Origin: Sphagnum compactum
Lineage: Eukaryota > Bryophyta > Sphagnopsida > Sphagnales
NCBI GenBank assembly: GCA_965153455.1
Contig: OZ234497.1
Location: forward strand, 15,679,872-15,743,871
Reading direction: 5' to 3'
DNA length: 64,000 bases
The notes under the pieces were generated by a model. It searched no databases and was not told where the DNA came from. It saw only the letters and a list, made by a program, of their open reading frames with translations. The position numbers were made by a program, and so were the translations under genes. Shown here one piece after another: positions 37,307 to 50,737 of this stretch (within the stretch, counting starts at the first letter, position 1; every line of letters starts with the position of its first letter).

Positions 37307-40300
37307 TTATTTTTTTGGTTTGTATCGTGGTAAATCATGTTTTAAATAATTCTTAAGTGTGTCACAAAAATGGATTTCAAAAATGAAAAGTCATTATTGT
37401 ACTTTTAATGTCTATTTTGTGCAATTTGGGACAACATCATTAAATATGAAAAGTAAAGTGGAGTAGGTTGAAAAAAAGTAAACACAACATTAAAAAAATT
37501 TAAAAGCTTTTTCATGTCACACTACATACATTCATGTAGTTTAAACATCAATTTTCAAGGGATATGTTGTACTTTTTGAACTTCAAAGTTGACAGTTCTA
37601 TTTTTTCACATTCAAGGGATACTTTTATGATTTGGTTTAGCATGCTTGCACATTTGAAGTTGATTTGTTGATTTTGACAAGGTGTTGTTTGTTATTTTGC
37701 TTTTAACCATTTTTTTTTTAAAAAAACTCTTTCAAGAGGTCTTTTTCTTGAATGGATGCCAAAATTGAAGTCTAATTGTGTCATGATCTAATGTCATTGT
37801 GATTTGACTTTAATGAAAGTTGTTCATTTTGGTTTGAATGAAAGCTTTTGAAGATAATTTCCTTTCATTTTTTGATAGGATAAATCAAAATTTGAAGATG
37901 GTAGCGAATTGGGGCACTTTGGCTTGAATGCAAGTTTGCAACAATGAATTTTTACATGCAAATGGGGATTCCATTTCATTTTCTTAAATGTGAAGTTTGT
38001 TTCTTCTCTTTTTCGATTTGTATGCCTTTGTTCAAATTATGATTTTCAACTCTTCAAATCTATGAGTTCCAAGTGTGCTTGTGTTCATGCCTTAAACTTT
38101 CTATAAATGAAACCCAATTATCAACATATGTGGCTTCTTATTTGTTTATATGCTTGAGGTATTTTAGGGTTTAAGTTTTAGAAGGTGAAATGCTCAAGCT
38201 GCTTGGGAGGGGTTGATGTATGGGTTGAAATTATAACCCCACATGTGATTGACTTTCTAATTCATTGATGTCCTAAATTACAAGGCCCAAATTATATAAC
38301 TAGTTTGTATGTTTGAAGTATGGTTGTGTTGTTAATGTTTTAGATTGAAGCACCCAAAATGCTTAAAGTATAGGCAATTGAGTTTTTAATTACACCTATG
38401 TTGTTACTTTGATTCTATTCCCAACCAACCCAATTTCTAAAAATGTACTTTGAAGGTGGTTGAATTTTCACAAGGAAATATCTCCCATGCACTTTGATTT
38501 TGTTTCCAAATCATTTCACCCTTTAAAACCCACATTGAAATATTATTCATGTTCATATGTGTGGTTGAATTCATTTTAGGGTAAATTTCAAAATATTGGT
38601 TGATTCCTAAATAATCATGGCCTCCACCTTCTCTCACTTTCTCACTTAAATCCAAAGGGGAGTGTAATCCATGCATGGCAACAACTTCCTCACAACAACA
38701 ATGTCTAACATGTAACTTTTGTTTCCTTAATCCTTTAATTACAGTACTAGTGATCTATAGCTTGTTTGTTAGGTAATATTGTCACATTGTAAATTTTGTT
38801 GAATCCTTGTATCAAACTAACTATGAGAGCACTTGTCACAATGCTTTAAACAAAAGGTTTTCACTTTTCAATTTTGGACCCCATTGTGTGTTTTAAACCA
38901 AAATCACTTCAATAGAAGGAGTTGTTGATAGGCGGCAAATTTTTCTTAAACCCATGGTAGGAATTCTTTAGAAATTCTTATGGGGATTGGGAACTTTGTG
39001 TTTAATTTGTAACCTAATACTACTTAGGACCTCTTTGTGACATTTGAAGATTTGAAACACCTTGTGAAATGTCAAAGTCTTCCATTTAAATTAGGGCATG
39101 TACATCATGCTATTGTTGGTGTTTTGATTCCATGTTTGATAGTTATGCTTGTAAGTCGTTACCAATGGCACATGTTGCACAACTTGCCCTTTGTGAATCA
39201 ATTGACCTAGAACAATTTGCATATGGAATGAAAATAAAAATTATGATATTAAAATGCACATAAACATTGTATTGGGTAGTTCAAAAACAAGTTATTGCAA
39301 AAATTGACCCCTATGCATACTAAGTCATTATTATTAAAAAAAATAAAAATAGAAAAATTGCAACCAGATTGATTGCATAGACATGGGCAAATTGATACCA
39401 TGCAAGTCCAAGCACATTGGAAAAATCTGGTTATTTGATATCTTGTGAGTAAAGAAAAATTTTAATTGCACATATAACCTTCTCACATGGTATTATAAGG
39501 AGGAAAGAACTGGCCAACACTGGTTTCATACATTTTTGTAACATTGCTATCTTGGGAGGACATCCATTCCAATAACGTAATTTCATTATGTGCTTAATTT
39601 TACAATGAGTATGGGATTTGGTGTGTCCACACTAGTTATGATGCACACACCAATTGCTTCAATTCAAACATGAAAATTTGAAACTTGTTCATTATGAGTA
39701 GTATGACAAATTTGGTTTAAGTTTGTTGGGTTGTTGATGGTATGATTGATTGCGGGTAGTCATTAGATGCCTTAGTAAACATGATTTGGTAGTGCACTTG
39801 CCAAAATGGTAAATTTGAAGGAACCAAAAAATTAACCATGGTAATGAATTCTTCTTGATAAAACATATCCCAAAAGGGTCCAAAATCAACCTCGACATCT
39901 TCAACCTCTATGTATCTCTATTGTTAGGGTAGTTGTTATAATCATGTATCATCTCTCATATGGTACATTTTAAAGCCAAAATCAGCTATGAACATTTTAG
40001 GCTCCATGGAAAATTTTAGGTCATTAATGGAACCAAATGCATGTTCTCTATCTTATCTTTTCTGTGTATTTCAAGACTCATAAGCAAAGCATTTAGCTCT
40101 AAAATTCATTAGAGGTGATCAAAGGCGATCAAAAGTGTCCTCGTTTTCTTTTTCTTAAATATACTTGCAATCATGTATGCATATAGTTATGTCCAAGGGT
40201 TTTTTTAACAAATAAATAAATAAATAATTTATTTATTTTAAGGGAGAATTTTGTGGTTTGGAAATTTTCTCCAATTTTTTTAGCTAATCATTTTCGAATT

Positions 40301-40639
40301 TACACCCAAAAAACACTATTTTTTGGGGTCACCACAGTTTGAAAATTGGCCCGAATAAAACACGGGAACTAATGTCCTTTAATGTATTTTTGAGTTATTA
40401 GAAATATGGACTAAAATATTGTGGGAAAATGTTTGGAATAAAGGGCTCTCTTCCATTGAAATGGAAACAAAAGGGGAAGGTCTGGATTATGCCGTGCCGG
40501 GCAGAGTCACCCCAGGCCCCAAAATTGAGAGGCAAAAGAAGAAAGAAAGAAAGCAAATGGATGATAACACAAGTTTGTAATGTTGCCTAGGTGGTGTTGT
40601 TTGCAGCTTGAAGGACCAACGGAGCACAGGGGTAAGTAC
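37304..40639. other. AT-rich stretch without a recognisable gene
   Basis: No frame longer than about 80 codons and no domain. A (AAAT)n palindromic tract lies at 40209-40240. The stretch 40470-40630 is less AT-rich but unassigned. Confidence 0.35.
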
Positions 40640-41009
40640 GGGTGTTGTGCGGGTATCAGAAATGGAACCAACCATTGCCGGTTATGAGGGCGATCTTTTG
40701 ATTTCATAACCACTGGTCTCATAAGATCAGAGAACCGGTTTTGATCATAATACCCATTGTTTGCAACGAGTCAAAAGGAATGAAAGAACCGCCCCGCCCC
40801 CCCCCAAATTGACGGTTCTTTGTTGGATCTTTCATGAAAACCATAGGTTCTTTGCGATTTTGAAATAACTGGAAATGGAGCCTAGAGGTTGTTGAATTCT
40901 GAATTTTCTTTCAAAAAATCAGAATTAATCAACATTTCTTTGATTTAATTTTTTTCAAAAAATGAAAAAAAATAGTAAATAATAAAATCAAATTACTCAC
41001 ACAACACTG
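40640..41009. mobile_element. Small non-autonomous hAT-like element (370 bp)
   Basis: The left end GGGTGTTGTGCGGGTA and the inverted right end CAGTGTTGTGTGAGTA are related, and flanking octamers GTAAGTAC and GTAAGCAA match at six of eight positions, as expected for a decayed 8-bp hAT target duplication. The interior has GGTTCTTTG-type phrases but no coding. The termini resemble those of the complete element at 53804-58814. Confidence 0.5.
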
Positions 41010-44000
41010 GTAAGCAATAAGTACCTACCCTCCCTCACTCTTACCAATGCCAGTGTTCTATAATTTTGGTCATGCTTTGGAATGGTTTGTTGTGTGTGTG
41101 TGTGTGTGGGGATGGTATGGTTGCTTTGTCTTTCCCCCACCACCCTATACCCTCATGTGTCTTCCTCCTCCCCCTCTCTCCCATTGCACTAAGTTGAACT
41201 AACTTATCCTCATGTGTCCTACAATGCCCCTTGGTTTGAGGTGGTGGTGGTGGTGGTTAGTACTCCCACAATCCAATCAAATCAGATTTCCCATGTCCCA
41301 AAGATGCCCAAATGTCCAATAAGAAGACACAAGACAAGTGTCACTTGTCACCCCACATAGGTTGCATCCTTTTTCCCTTTGTACTATAAGTGTCAACTTT
41401 TACAATGCCTCCACCTCCATCCCCCCCCCCCCCCCCCCCCCTCCTTCCCCCAAGGGGAAGGGAGAATTTCCAAAATTTTAGCAAATTTTAAAAATTTACA
41501 CAAAATTTCCAAAAGGTTCAAAAAAACAATTTGTTGCCACAATGTGAAAATTCATCAAAAATAAAAATGTTGTACCTTACCCCATCTCTTTCCAATATAA
41601 GGAAATAGGAAAGAATATTTTGTGTCAAGTAAAGCCTTAGGGTGGGGGCACTCACAAAATAAGGGGGCGCCTAGAGGCAAGTATGAATGAGGGTGTAGTT
41701 GAATTCGGCCCCACATTTTGGGAATGTCCCCACACATTGAGCTTTATCCATTGCAAAGGAGAAGGTTATCCTGAACCTAAACATTTGTAGATCATTAGGT
41801 GTAGGAGCGGGAGGGTCCTCAAGCCTAGACCTAAAGAGTGGGAGCAATCTTATGTCTATGCAACAACCTTGTACCTGTTTGTTAGTTTAGGGCACTCCCC
41901 ATACTTGTAGACAAGTATACCTTCCTCTTTTATAAAAGGGATATTGACATATATATATATATATAGAGCAGGGTTTGCCTATTCCTGTGTTTAGATTTCT
42001 CCATCCTACAACTTGAGGACTATCTATGTGTTTTCTTTCTTCTTCAGTTTACATGTGACTTAAAAAGGAGTGCCCGAAAAGGTAAAACAAGGTGCCCTAA
42101 TGTGTGCTAGGTCCCTACTGGTTCAAGTCATCCTGAACAGGATTAATAGAGGTGGTTAGGAGGGGAGAGCACTTTGTTCTTCAAAATAGAAGTGATTTGT
42201 TTGTTTTGCTTTACCTCTTGCAAGGTTAGACATCCAACATGAATGTTGGTGCTAGAATATCGACACCGTATTTGTAGTTTTGTGTGATGCAAACTAATGT
42301 GCTTATTGGTTTTGTTTGTTTAGTTTTCATAATGAATTTGGTACTGCAAAGGATGATTGGTAATGTGGATTATGTTGAGGTGAAAAATGTGCATAGAAGG
42401 ATGGAATTAAGGAGGTAGATTTTGTTCGAAAAACTTTTTGAAGAAGAGAAGTTAAATGTTTTGTGTATTGATGTTTTTGTGTTTTGGAAGCAAAAAGAGC
42501 TAGGTATTCTCTAGATGCAGTGTTCAACATTGTGGAATTCTTGAAATAGTTGTTCTTGTGTTGGCTCTTGAGAAAAATGGCCATAGTCAATTACCTTGGT
42601 TGAAGTATTCCTCAAAGTTTTCATTATTTTTGCTATGTAGGGAAGTTTAGGGATTCAAATATTGAGGCAAAATCATGGAAAAGTAGTAAAAGATGGTGCT
42701 TGTGATGAAAAATTCTAGGGGATTGTGGAGTTTGTTTGAGTTGGCATCAGAATATTAATTTTTACATGCTTAAAAACCAAGAATTTGGGAACTCCAAGTT
42801 AGAAATTTTATTATTCCAAATATGTGGAGGATTGTTTAGAATTCTAGGGATCAATAGTTGCAAATGGGTGGTGTTATGGGTGGCAATAGTTTTTTTGGTC
42901 AAAACTTCGAAAGAAGGACATATTTGGGCTAGTGCATTTGGGAGATCATGTTCTGTTTCAAGGGATATGTAGCAATGGGGTTAAATTGGAATTATAAATT
43001 GATGATGTCACAATAAATAGTTCAAGAGAAGGTTTTAAATGATTTGATCCATTAGATCCCGTAAATTTGAAATGGTGATCCAATTTCAATTTAGGAGCAC
43101 AAAATCCAAATTTTAAAATTGGAAGGAGATTTTTACTTTTATGTGTGAAACAATTTGAATAATGAATTGTTGCATGAGTAAAAAGTCATGGAATCCATGA
43201 ATAGACAAAATAGATATCTAAGTTTTCTTTTATTGTCTTTTTAACCTACACACACTTTCCTAAATAAACTTGCACAATTTAAGCCAACCTTGAATATCAT
43301 ATCACCAACATTCAAATGTTTGTAAGAAGTATATAAAATCCTTCTTTTTCATGACGGATTGTTACTTCTTGTGATGTACCTATTAGTTTCACCTACCGAT
43401 TTCAAGTTTCAAGTTCTTATATGTGTGTTTGTTTACCCGACCTTTCAAATATTTCCACCATGTTTTACATACTGATAAAAAAGGTGGAAACAAGGTGAAA
43501 AATGTAAACCATGTTTTAGTTATGTGTCATAAGCATCAAGATCATCATAAACATGAAAATGAATGTTGCGTCCATGAGGTTTATAACATATGACACACAT
43601 TAGGCATAAGTATAATCTTAATCACAAGCACACTTAAAGGAACACAAAATAAGGACTTGAGATATGCAAAATATGTACCCCAATGAAATTTGTTCACCAC
43701 ATGTTACATCGATAAACTTGAAACATGAAACACTAACACTAAATTGTTACTTCACACTAGAGTTCATACAACAAAATGCAATGAAATTCATTCATGTATT
43801 TATACAAGCTAAGGGGCTAGGTAATTCGAACTTTTAAAAAACTTTGTATAAGACCCACCATTTGATGGTTTGTAATAATTTCTCAAAAAGATCTCCCACC
43901 AATTATTATAATAGATAGTTAGACCATAATTAATGCATCCAAAAAATTCCATTATGCATATCCCATCTTCAAGAATATTCTATCAATCTATTATGGTGTC

Positions 44001-44618
44001 CAATCATAATGGTCCATGAATGATCCATCATCCATGAATAATCGTGTGTTTGGTGACAATAGAGTGTACCACGTTTGATGAATGTGGTGATTAGTTGATG
44101 CTTACAACTTCAACAACGTTCCCAATTGTGGCATGGGATATAGTGTGGGTTATTGGATGAACAACGTCTCACTTGCCATTGACATCACCAATTCACCATT
44201 AGGGGCTCATTTTTATCATGGATGTTACTTTCCAATAACTCAAAACCATGGGCAAATCCTAAAAATTCAACCAACATATATAGTTGATTTAGTTGATTTT
44301 GTGGGATGCCCATTGACAAACCTCATTGGGAATAAAGCTCTATGGTTGTTTCTTGTTTACCATCTTGGTTAGTAATATGTGTCCTCCCATAAATCTAGGT
44401 AATCCTTAATGAGTATACAAATGTTCTTTCAAGCAATACGTCATTGGATGTAGTATGAAAAACCATTGTTTGGGCTTGCATATGGTATACTTTATTGTTT
44501 TGCTGGGTTTAAGTTGGACCACAAACTCATGTTTGGTTAATTCATTTTTAAAAAAAATTCAATTGTTGATGTCAAGATTTGATATGGGCACAATTCAAGA
44601 ATATTGGCATTGGTCAAT
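41010..44618. other. No assigned gene; low-complexity tracts and unassigned sequence
   Basis: It contains a (TG)n tract at 41092-41108 and a 21-bp C run at 41421-41441. A TATA-like CTTTTATAAAAGGGATATTG at 41930-41949 precedes (TA)n; it resembles an LTR or promoter core but no element was delimited. The plus strand at 42736-42972 is open but unrecognised. Confidence 0.35.
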
Positions 44619-45965
44619 CTAAAACTCTTCGTTATAGTTTTGCCCAATGTTAGGGGTTGAATGCCTAAATCCAATAAATTTTTTAAAGGTCAATATCATT
44701 GTGTCGAAACCCTCCTTAATTAAAAGAACCCCTTTTTCATTATGTACTATAACCACAACAAGGACAACACTTGCCCTATTATTGGTTGGATGTGCTGGGA
44801 GTTTTTGAAGCTTGGAAACATATGCATGACAAAAAGGAGTTTCCAAAATATTCGTCTTGGTAGCTTTGGAAGTGGTATGGGGAACCATGGTTAAAATTAA
44901 AATTTAATTCAATGTAACCACCGTCCTTGGTGTTCCCCCACCTTCACATAATTTGGCCATTAAATGCAACATTTTTATTGATGAAATATCGAGTATAACA
45001 AGTGTTTCAGTGAAAGAAAATGGTGTTGGGGCCCATGGTCCATAATTGGAACCAAACATCATTTTTGATGTCATTGACACACTATTAAAAGTTGAAACAC
45101 CCATAAGGTTGGAGATTATATATGTTAACACAAATGATTATGGTAGGTGAATTTAGTGTTAAACCTTCACACATTAAGGATCCAACCTTTCGTTAACACC
45201 CCATGGTTTTGGCACTCAAGCACTCATTCTTGTCATTAATGCAATTGTAAGAAATATTTTGATAGAATTTGAAACCAAAACATGTTTTCTAATGATTACC
45301 TATTATGCAATGGAACACATTGATAATGCACCACCTCATTTCGTTTTGGTTCTTTTAGTATTTTGTGGTACACTTTTATTCGATTAGCCATGTGACTATT
45401 GAATTAATTGTGTTGAAAAGTTCTTCGAGTTGTTTTTATTAATAAACCCAAAAGTCACCATTTGTTCTTTTACCACGTTTAATTCGATGCATTTCAACAA
45501 AATTGGAACACATTCACCAACGTTAGTTGTGTGGGCTAAAGTAACATAACATCTCACATTTGTTGCTTAAGCTCCTCGCCCAACCACCCATGTACCAAAA
45601 TTTGACAACATGATTCTGATGACCCCTTGAGCCATAGTGATCAACCTTTTCATTTGTGTGTATGCCTTTCATAAGTTTTCATGTGGTTTATGTTGAAATT
45701 CCTACAAACTTTGTAGCATTTCTGTTTGAACCCTTTAGTAAATTTTTCACAACTCTTGGAATGATTCCACAATAATGTCGAACGTCGACATGAGGCCCCA
45801 TCCATTAGTGAAAGGGTTGGCACCACCATTTCTAATGGTTGCCTCATTAGCAATTTCATTTTCACTGCTTGAATTGCTATTAAAGGTTGTCACATATGTA
45901 CTTGAAACCATGATAACACTTAAGGTCATAATACCCATGATGATTAGTCCAAATCTAATCAACAC
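44619..45965 (-). pseudogene. Decayed long reading frame of unknown family
   Basis: One minus-strand frame is traceable over most of 1.35 kb: 45965 to about 45440 and then 45131 to 44619, with stops between. Open blocks encode stretches such as STFDIIVESFQEL, KRLITMAQGVIRIMLSN and TNVGECVPILLKCIEL. Several interrupting stops (after SFQEL, KIY, MLQSL, HENL and GRGA) could each arise from CGA, CAA or CAG by one C-to-T change. I recognise no domain. It is probably a dead gene or the coding part of an old mobile element. Confidence 0.4.
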
Positions 45966-47396
45966 TCAATAAAATGGTGATGACCCCACACACACCACCT
46001 TCCACACCCCACACAAACCTTCAAAATTTTATTGCCTCCAAATGGATTGAAATCTTCCATTATGTAGCCTTCAACTCTAAAAACTTGATGATATAAAAAT
46101 CAATGCAAATTGACATTGTATGTGGAAGATATGAATTTCCAAGAAAATCCCATTTTTTCCCTTCACATTGCAATATGAAATGATGTGATTTGATGTGTTG
46201 ATGTGTTAGATCATCAAATTTGGAACATTTTATTCTTTTTTGAATTTCTAAAAGAATCCCTATTTAGTCATTAGCCCATGTTTGGTTATAAGTCAAATGA
46301 AACAATTGATGAAAAAACTCAAATCCAATTTTTGGATGAAATGGTGTCCTTGTGGATGAAAAGAAAAAAAGAAAAAAATGGTAATGGCAAATGGTGGCCT
46401 TGATGTTGCCATTATCGCTTGTCGTGCCCCTCGCCTATTGATGCCAAAAGAAATAAATAGAAAGATAAAAGATAAAAAAAAAGGGAAAGAAAAAATAGGA
46501 GATAATTAGATGATCAAAAATTTCTCATTGTGCACAAAGGATGAATATAAAAATAAGAGGTGGACCTTTCTTCTCCCCTTTCGCTTTGGTGTTATGTTGG
46601 GAATGTGGATGTTTTGTTAAGAGCACCAACACTATTAGTTTTGTCCATCAGAAAGTCTTGGTGGAAATTTCCTCTTTTTGTTTTGGTTAAGAGCACCAAC
46701 ACTCTTAGTTTTGTCCATCATAAAGTCTTGGTGGAAATTTCCATTTTTAAAAATTTGTTTGTTTGTATTGGTTTGTTTTCAATGTATATTTTTTTTCTTT
46801 TTATTGTTTTATACAAAAACTTTTTGCAATGGCAATTGTGAAGGTTTTTCTAGTTTTTTGTTTAGTTACTAATAACAGTGATGGCCCATTTATATATTTT
46901 ATCGTGGTTTGCAATGATGATTGAGTGACTTTTTCTAGTTTTTTTTCGTAGTGGAAATGGCAAAATTCTTGTGCATTAATGTGAAATCTCTATGTGTTTG
47001 ATTTTTCCCTACCATTTTGTGCAACAATGATCATCATCTTTCTAAAATGCTTTTTTAAATATGTAATTGATATCCTCATTTTCATGTTTCCATTTATTTC
47101 AATATGGTTTGTTTGTCTTGTCAATGAACTAATTATATTTTAAAAATATTTTGTGGTCTTGTTTGTTTGTATTTTTTACCAATATAATTTTGTTTATGTT
47201 GTTGTGCAAGTGATGAAATTTTGCTAGGTGACATGTAGATTTTGTAGTTTTGTTATGTTGATGGATTTTGTTGATGGCATGTTCGTGTTAGATCCAAACG
47301 AATAATAATCGATCAAATTGAAGTTGATTAAATTTTTTTGGTGACGATGAATCTTCTAAAGCTAACGAAGGTTTTTTTTTGTTTTGTGTTTTGATG
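45966..47396. other. AT-rich stretch without a recognisable gene
   Basis: It includes the 70-bp tandem duplication at 46612-46741 and T-rich sequence. No domain is seen. Confidence 0.35.
46612..46741 (+). repeat. 70-bp tandem duplication
   Basis: GAGCACCAACACTMTTAGTT recurs at 46621 and 46691, followed in each copy by TTGTCCATCA and AAGTCTTGGTGGAAATTTCC. Very few differences separate the copies. Confidence 0.9.
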
Positions 47397-47436
47397 GGGA
47401 GGTCAACCTTGATGTGGGTGGAGATGAAAGTGAAAA

Positions 47437-49410
47437 AAAAGAGTGTAGTTCAAGGATTTGGACCCCAAGGAGTTGGAAAACATCAAAGTTGATGGTTGTC
47501 ATAGGAGTGTGCATTTAAAAATTTGGGCATTTAATACTTTTGACACCTGGTACTTATACATTAAACTTGAAAGTTCAATGTCAATTGCAAATTTACATGT
47601 TTCAAATCCCAACCTAATTATTGATTTTCTTTTTCATTTTGTGTTACAAGTAGCTAAGGAGGATGGTTACCTATGCCCTCAAACTAGGTAAAAGATGTTG
47701 ATCTCATGTTTTGAACTTGTCTTGTTAGTTCTCATTCTATTGTTCCTATTATTTTTGGTGTGCATTGTTTTTTTGTTAATCATTTTTCAATTTTTATTTT
47801 ATTTTATTTTATTTTGTGGTTTTGTGGATTTTGGTAAAGCATTGCAACGTTGTCTCATGCACTGGGAAGAGTCATTCAATTGAGGGAACTGCAGAATGTG
47901 GGAGATTGGGTCCCAAATTTAATATCAAACAAATGCTGCATATGAGAAAGTGAAATTGGCCATGAATGAAGCCATCGACATATCTCTATCTATTGGCCTT
48001 GGAAGGAGCATTTCATAATCTAATGTATTTATTCTAATAGAAGGAAATTGATGTTAAGTCAATAGAAATGTTAATTGATTTCCCTTTAGGGTTTAAACTT
48101 TCGAATTGATTATTTTTGCATGTGAAATTTGTCATTCACAATGCTATAGAATTGAAGAATGTTGATGATGCAAACTTCCCATTGCATGAAGATGAGTTCT
48201 ATCCTTTTTTGAGGTAATGTGTTCACATTTTCCTCATTTTTGTTTTTGTTTTTTGATTTCTTATGTCACTTGTTGAATGTTGGAGTGTTGTTTTTATGTT
48301 GTGTCTATTAGGTGGTTTCTTGGATTTATTTTTTATTGTGTAGATATCAACAAGGCCAATCGAAGAATTGTAAATTTGATGGTGACCATTGTGGTTTGGA
48401 ACACCATTATCTAGTTGTCAATTCACTATTATGAAATGTGGGTGTAATGGACTAGTCCCCATTTAGTGGATTAGTGGATTCACTACATCCTACTAGGTTT
48501 CGTTCAATGGACCAATCAATTCATTCAAATCTAGTGAAATCACTTGGCATACATGGACTCATTTTGTTGGAGTGATTGCTACACCATAGATGTTATTGAA
48601 ACATCTAAGGTTTCGATGTTGCATCAACCAACTTTTTCATATTCATTATCGCATCCTTTGTTTTTAATGCCCAAGAATATGTGTTTAATTGAAAAAAATA
48701 CATTACATTTATTAAATAAGAGTTTGATAGATGACATTCCATGTTTGAAAAGTAAGCAAATCACCAACAAAATTGGCTAGATCATTACAATTTCAAGAAT
48801 GGTAGATGTATTGGTCCTTGTTGAATATGGTATGAAGGTTTTGTAACATTATGACCCGAAGAGCTATGCCAAGTAAGTAGTTTTTTACTCCCATCCTTTG
48901 ATTTTCAAATTTTGCAGATGAGGTTATTGAATTTTGTTGTTGACTTGCGTTTCTTTTCAGTTAGGTATTATCGGACAAACCAAGGAATTAAAAGCCATGT
49001 GATGTAATGAATAATTTATAGTGAAATTGAACGGATCACCTTTTGATGTTGGAAGAAACATTACTTTAGGAGCAACAAAACTTCAAGAACATCGAGGTGA
49101 ATTGTTTACATTTGATGTTTTCAAATTTTGTTTCAACTTGTTTGCTTACTTATTGAGTTCAAGTTTTGAAGTTTTTAAATTGTGGCTTGTATTCCATGTT
49201 GATGTTCCTTGTTTGAATTTATGTTTTTGTAGGCATCCACATTTGCTCTAGTCCCAATAGATCTTCGTGAACCATCAAACAAGGAAAATATGGTGCCAAA
49301 TAACACATGTTTGCAATTAGATAAATCATCCAAGTTTGCACCAATGATTTGTTCACAACATGTGAATATTCCTCCAAATTTTCATGATCAAGATTTAGAT
49401 TTGGGAATTC
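47437..49410 (+). pseudogene. Intron-bearing relic resembling DUF3504 / Crypton-like tyrosine recombinase proteins
   Basis: The first exon runs to 47687 (donor AG|GTAAAA) and contains VHLKIWAFNTFDTWYLYIK and LLFHFVLQVAKEDG-like sequence (written FLFHFVLQVAKEDG). A second exon from 47840 (acceptor GTAAAG|) joins in phase and reads ATLSHALGRVIQLRELQNVG, then DWVPNLISNKC; after a frameshift, YEKVKLAMNEAIDISLSIGL follows. Later exon-like blocks end at 48213 (GAG|GTAATG), at 48871 (YGMKVL, stop, HYDPKSYAK) and at about 49102, with a final block at 49233-49415. The pattern resembles DUF3504 proteins, where a helical N-lobe precedes a recombinase C-lobe ending in a His-x-D-x-x-S-Y motif. This assignment is from memory of family features. 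Frameshifts and stops show that it is dead. Confidence 0.4.
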
Positions 49411-49415
49411 TTTAG

Positions 49416-50435
49416 AGGGTTCTACTTTGTTGCAAAAGATTATGAAGAAATATGAGAAGGTTTTTTCAGTTGTAACACATGTAAGAGACCATCAATTTTC
49501 TAACCTTACAAATTGCAACATCACATTTTCTTTTTTTGATCCAAATGTTGTTGCAAGCTTGTTTTGTGGGTTGTGAGGTCCTGCATTTGAGTAATTTTGA
49601 ATTGACAATCACATTCTGATTCATTTTTTATGCATTTGATACATTTGATACAATCTAATACATTAAATCGATGTTGATGGATTCTAATACATTTTGGTAA
49701 ATGTATTTCAAAAAGATTTTGATACAATTTTGACACTTCTATAGATTTTGTTTAACAATCTTGATTTGGACTTAACATTGGAATGCAAGTTTTTGTGGAC
49801 AATTTTTAGGATTTTTTGGTCTACAATTTGCTTAAATGCTTAATTAATATGCAAATCTATAAAATAATGGAAGGTAATTTCAAAATTTAAATAAAACCAG
49901 TTAAAGATATCTTTAGTTGGAAAGAACCGCGAGAAGGGGGAACATGTCAAAAACAAATTGGCCACCCCCAAAACGACGCGATCAATTTCATTTAGAAATG
50001 TTCCTGGTATTTAACAAGGACAAAATTTCACTTTATAACATAACCTGCAAAGAACACTAGGAATTTTTTTGGCAGGTCTTTTACTTTGGGCCATAATAAT
50101 GCAAACTACCAGACCAACCAATTTTGCAACAATTAAAGATGGTAAAATAAAATTTGGCAAAGTCAGAAGGGGCAGCCAGCAACTGAATTTATTTTTCACC
50201 TGCCCGAGTCCATCATACTTGAGAGCCATTAGGGCAGGGCAGATAGAAAATTATCTGAGCAGTAAAGTACCACTACACAGGGATATCTGAATTTTATTGA
50301 CTGCGTTCACAGTGAGTAACCGCCCAGGAAGTACACGGCAATAACGAGGTAACTGGCCAGTAAGTAGTAAGTAACGGTAAATCAGTAAACTTGGTTTTTA
50401 GCAAAAGTAAAGAATAAAAAAATCAGGGCATTTTA
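49416..50435. other. No assigned gene
   Basis: AT-rich to about 49900, then less AT-rich. It includes degenerate TTTGATACA / CTAATACATT phrases at 49635-49735. The stretch 50040-50285 carries GGGCCATAATAATG and ACCAGACCAACCAATTTTG phrases faintly like the MITE interiors, but no termini were found. Confidence 0.3.
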
Positions 50436-50439
50436 TTTG

Positions 50440-50720
50440 ATTGTCGGATCTTACCCGACATTGCGAGCTTTTACTAGTGTTGGGGGGAAGCTAAGCTGTC
50501 TTTCCGCTTCCCTCAGGGCAGACCGCGGGCTGCGGGCAAACCGGAGACAAAAGTTATGTACGATTTGTTGCACCGGGACGGGAACTAACTGGACAGCACA
50601 AAACCCCTGTTTGTGGGGGACGCCAAACATAAGTGTCGTCCTAGAGTCGACAGAATTGTCTGTTTGTAGTGATGTTTTCTTTTCATCCTTTTCTCCCGAC
50701 CATTTGGAATCTGAGACTTC
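50440..50720. other. GC-richer island in AT-rich DNA
   Basis: The stretch 50500-50640 (for example GGCAGACCGCGGGCTGCGGGC) is clearly richer in G, C and CpG than the surrounding 20 kb. The minus strand is open from 50774 to 50451 (107 codons) but with no recognised domain. It could be an inserted fragment of a gene or of another repeat. Confidence 0.4.
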
Positions 50721-50737
50721 AGTGGTTTTTTTTGGGG

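Noticed and set aside
41930-42300. TATA-like core and downstream sequence suggesting an LTR and primer-binding site
   Set aside because: No second LTR, no convincing tRNA-complementary site and no gag or pol motif downstream.
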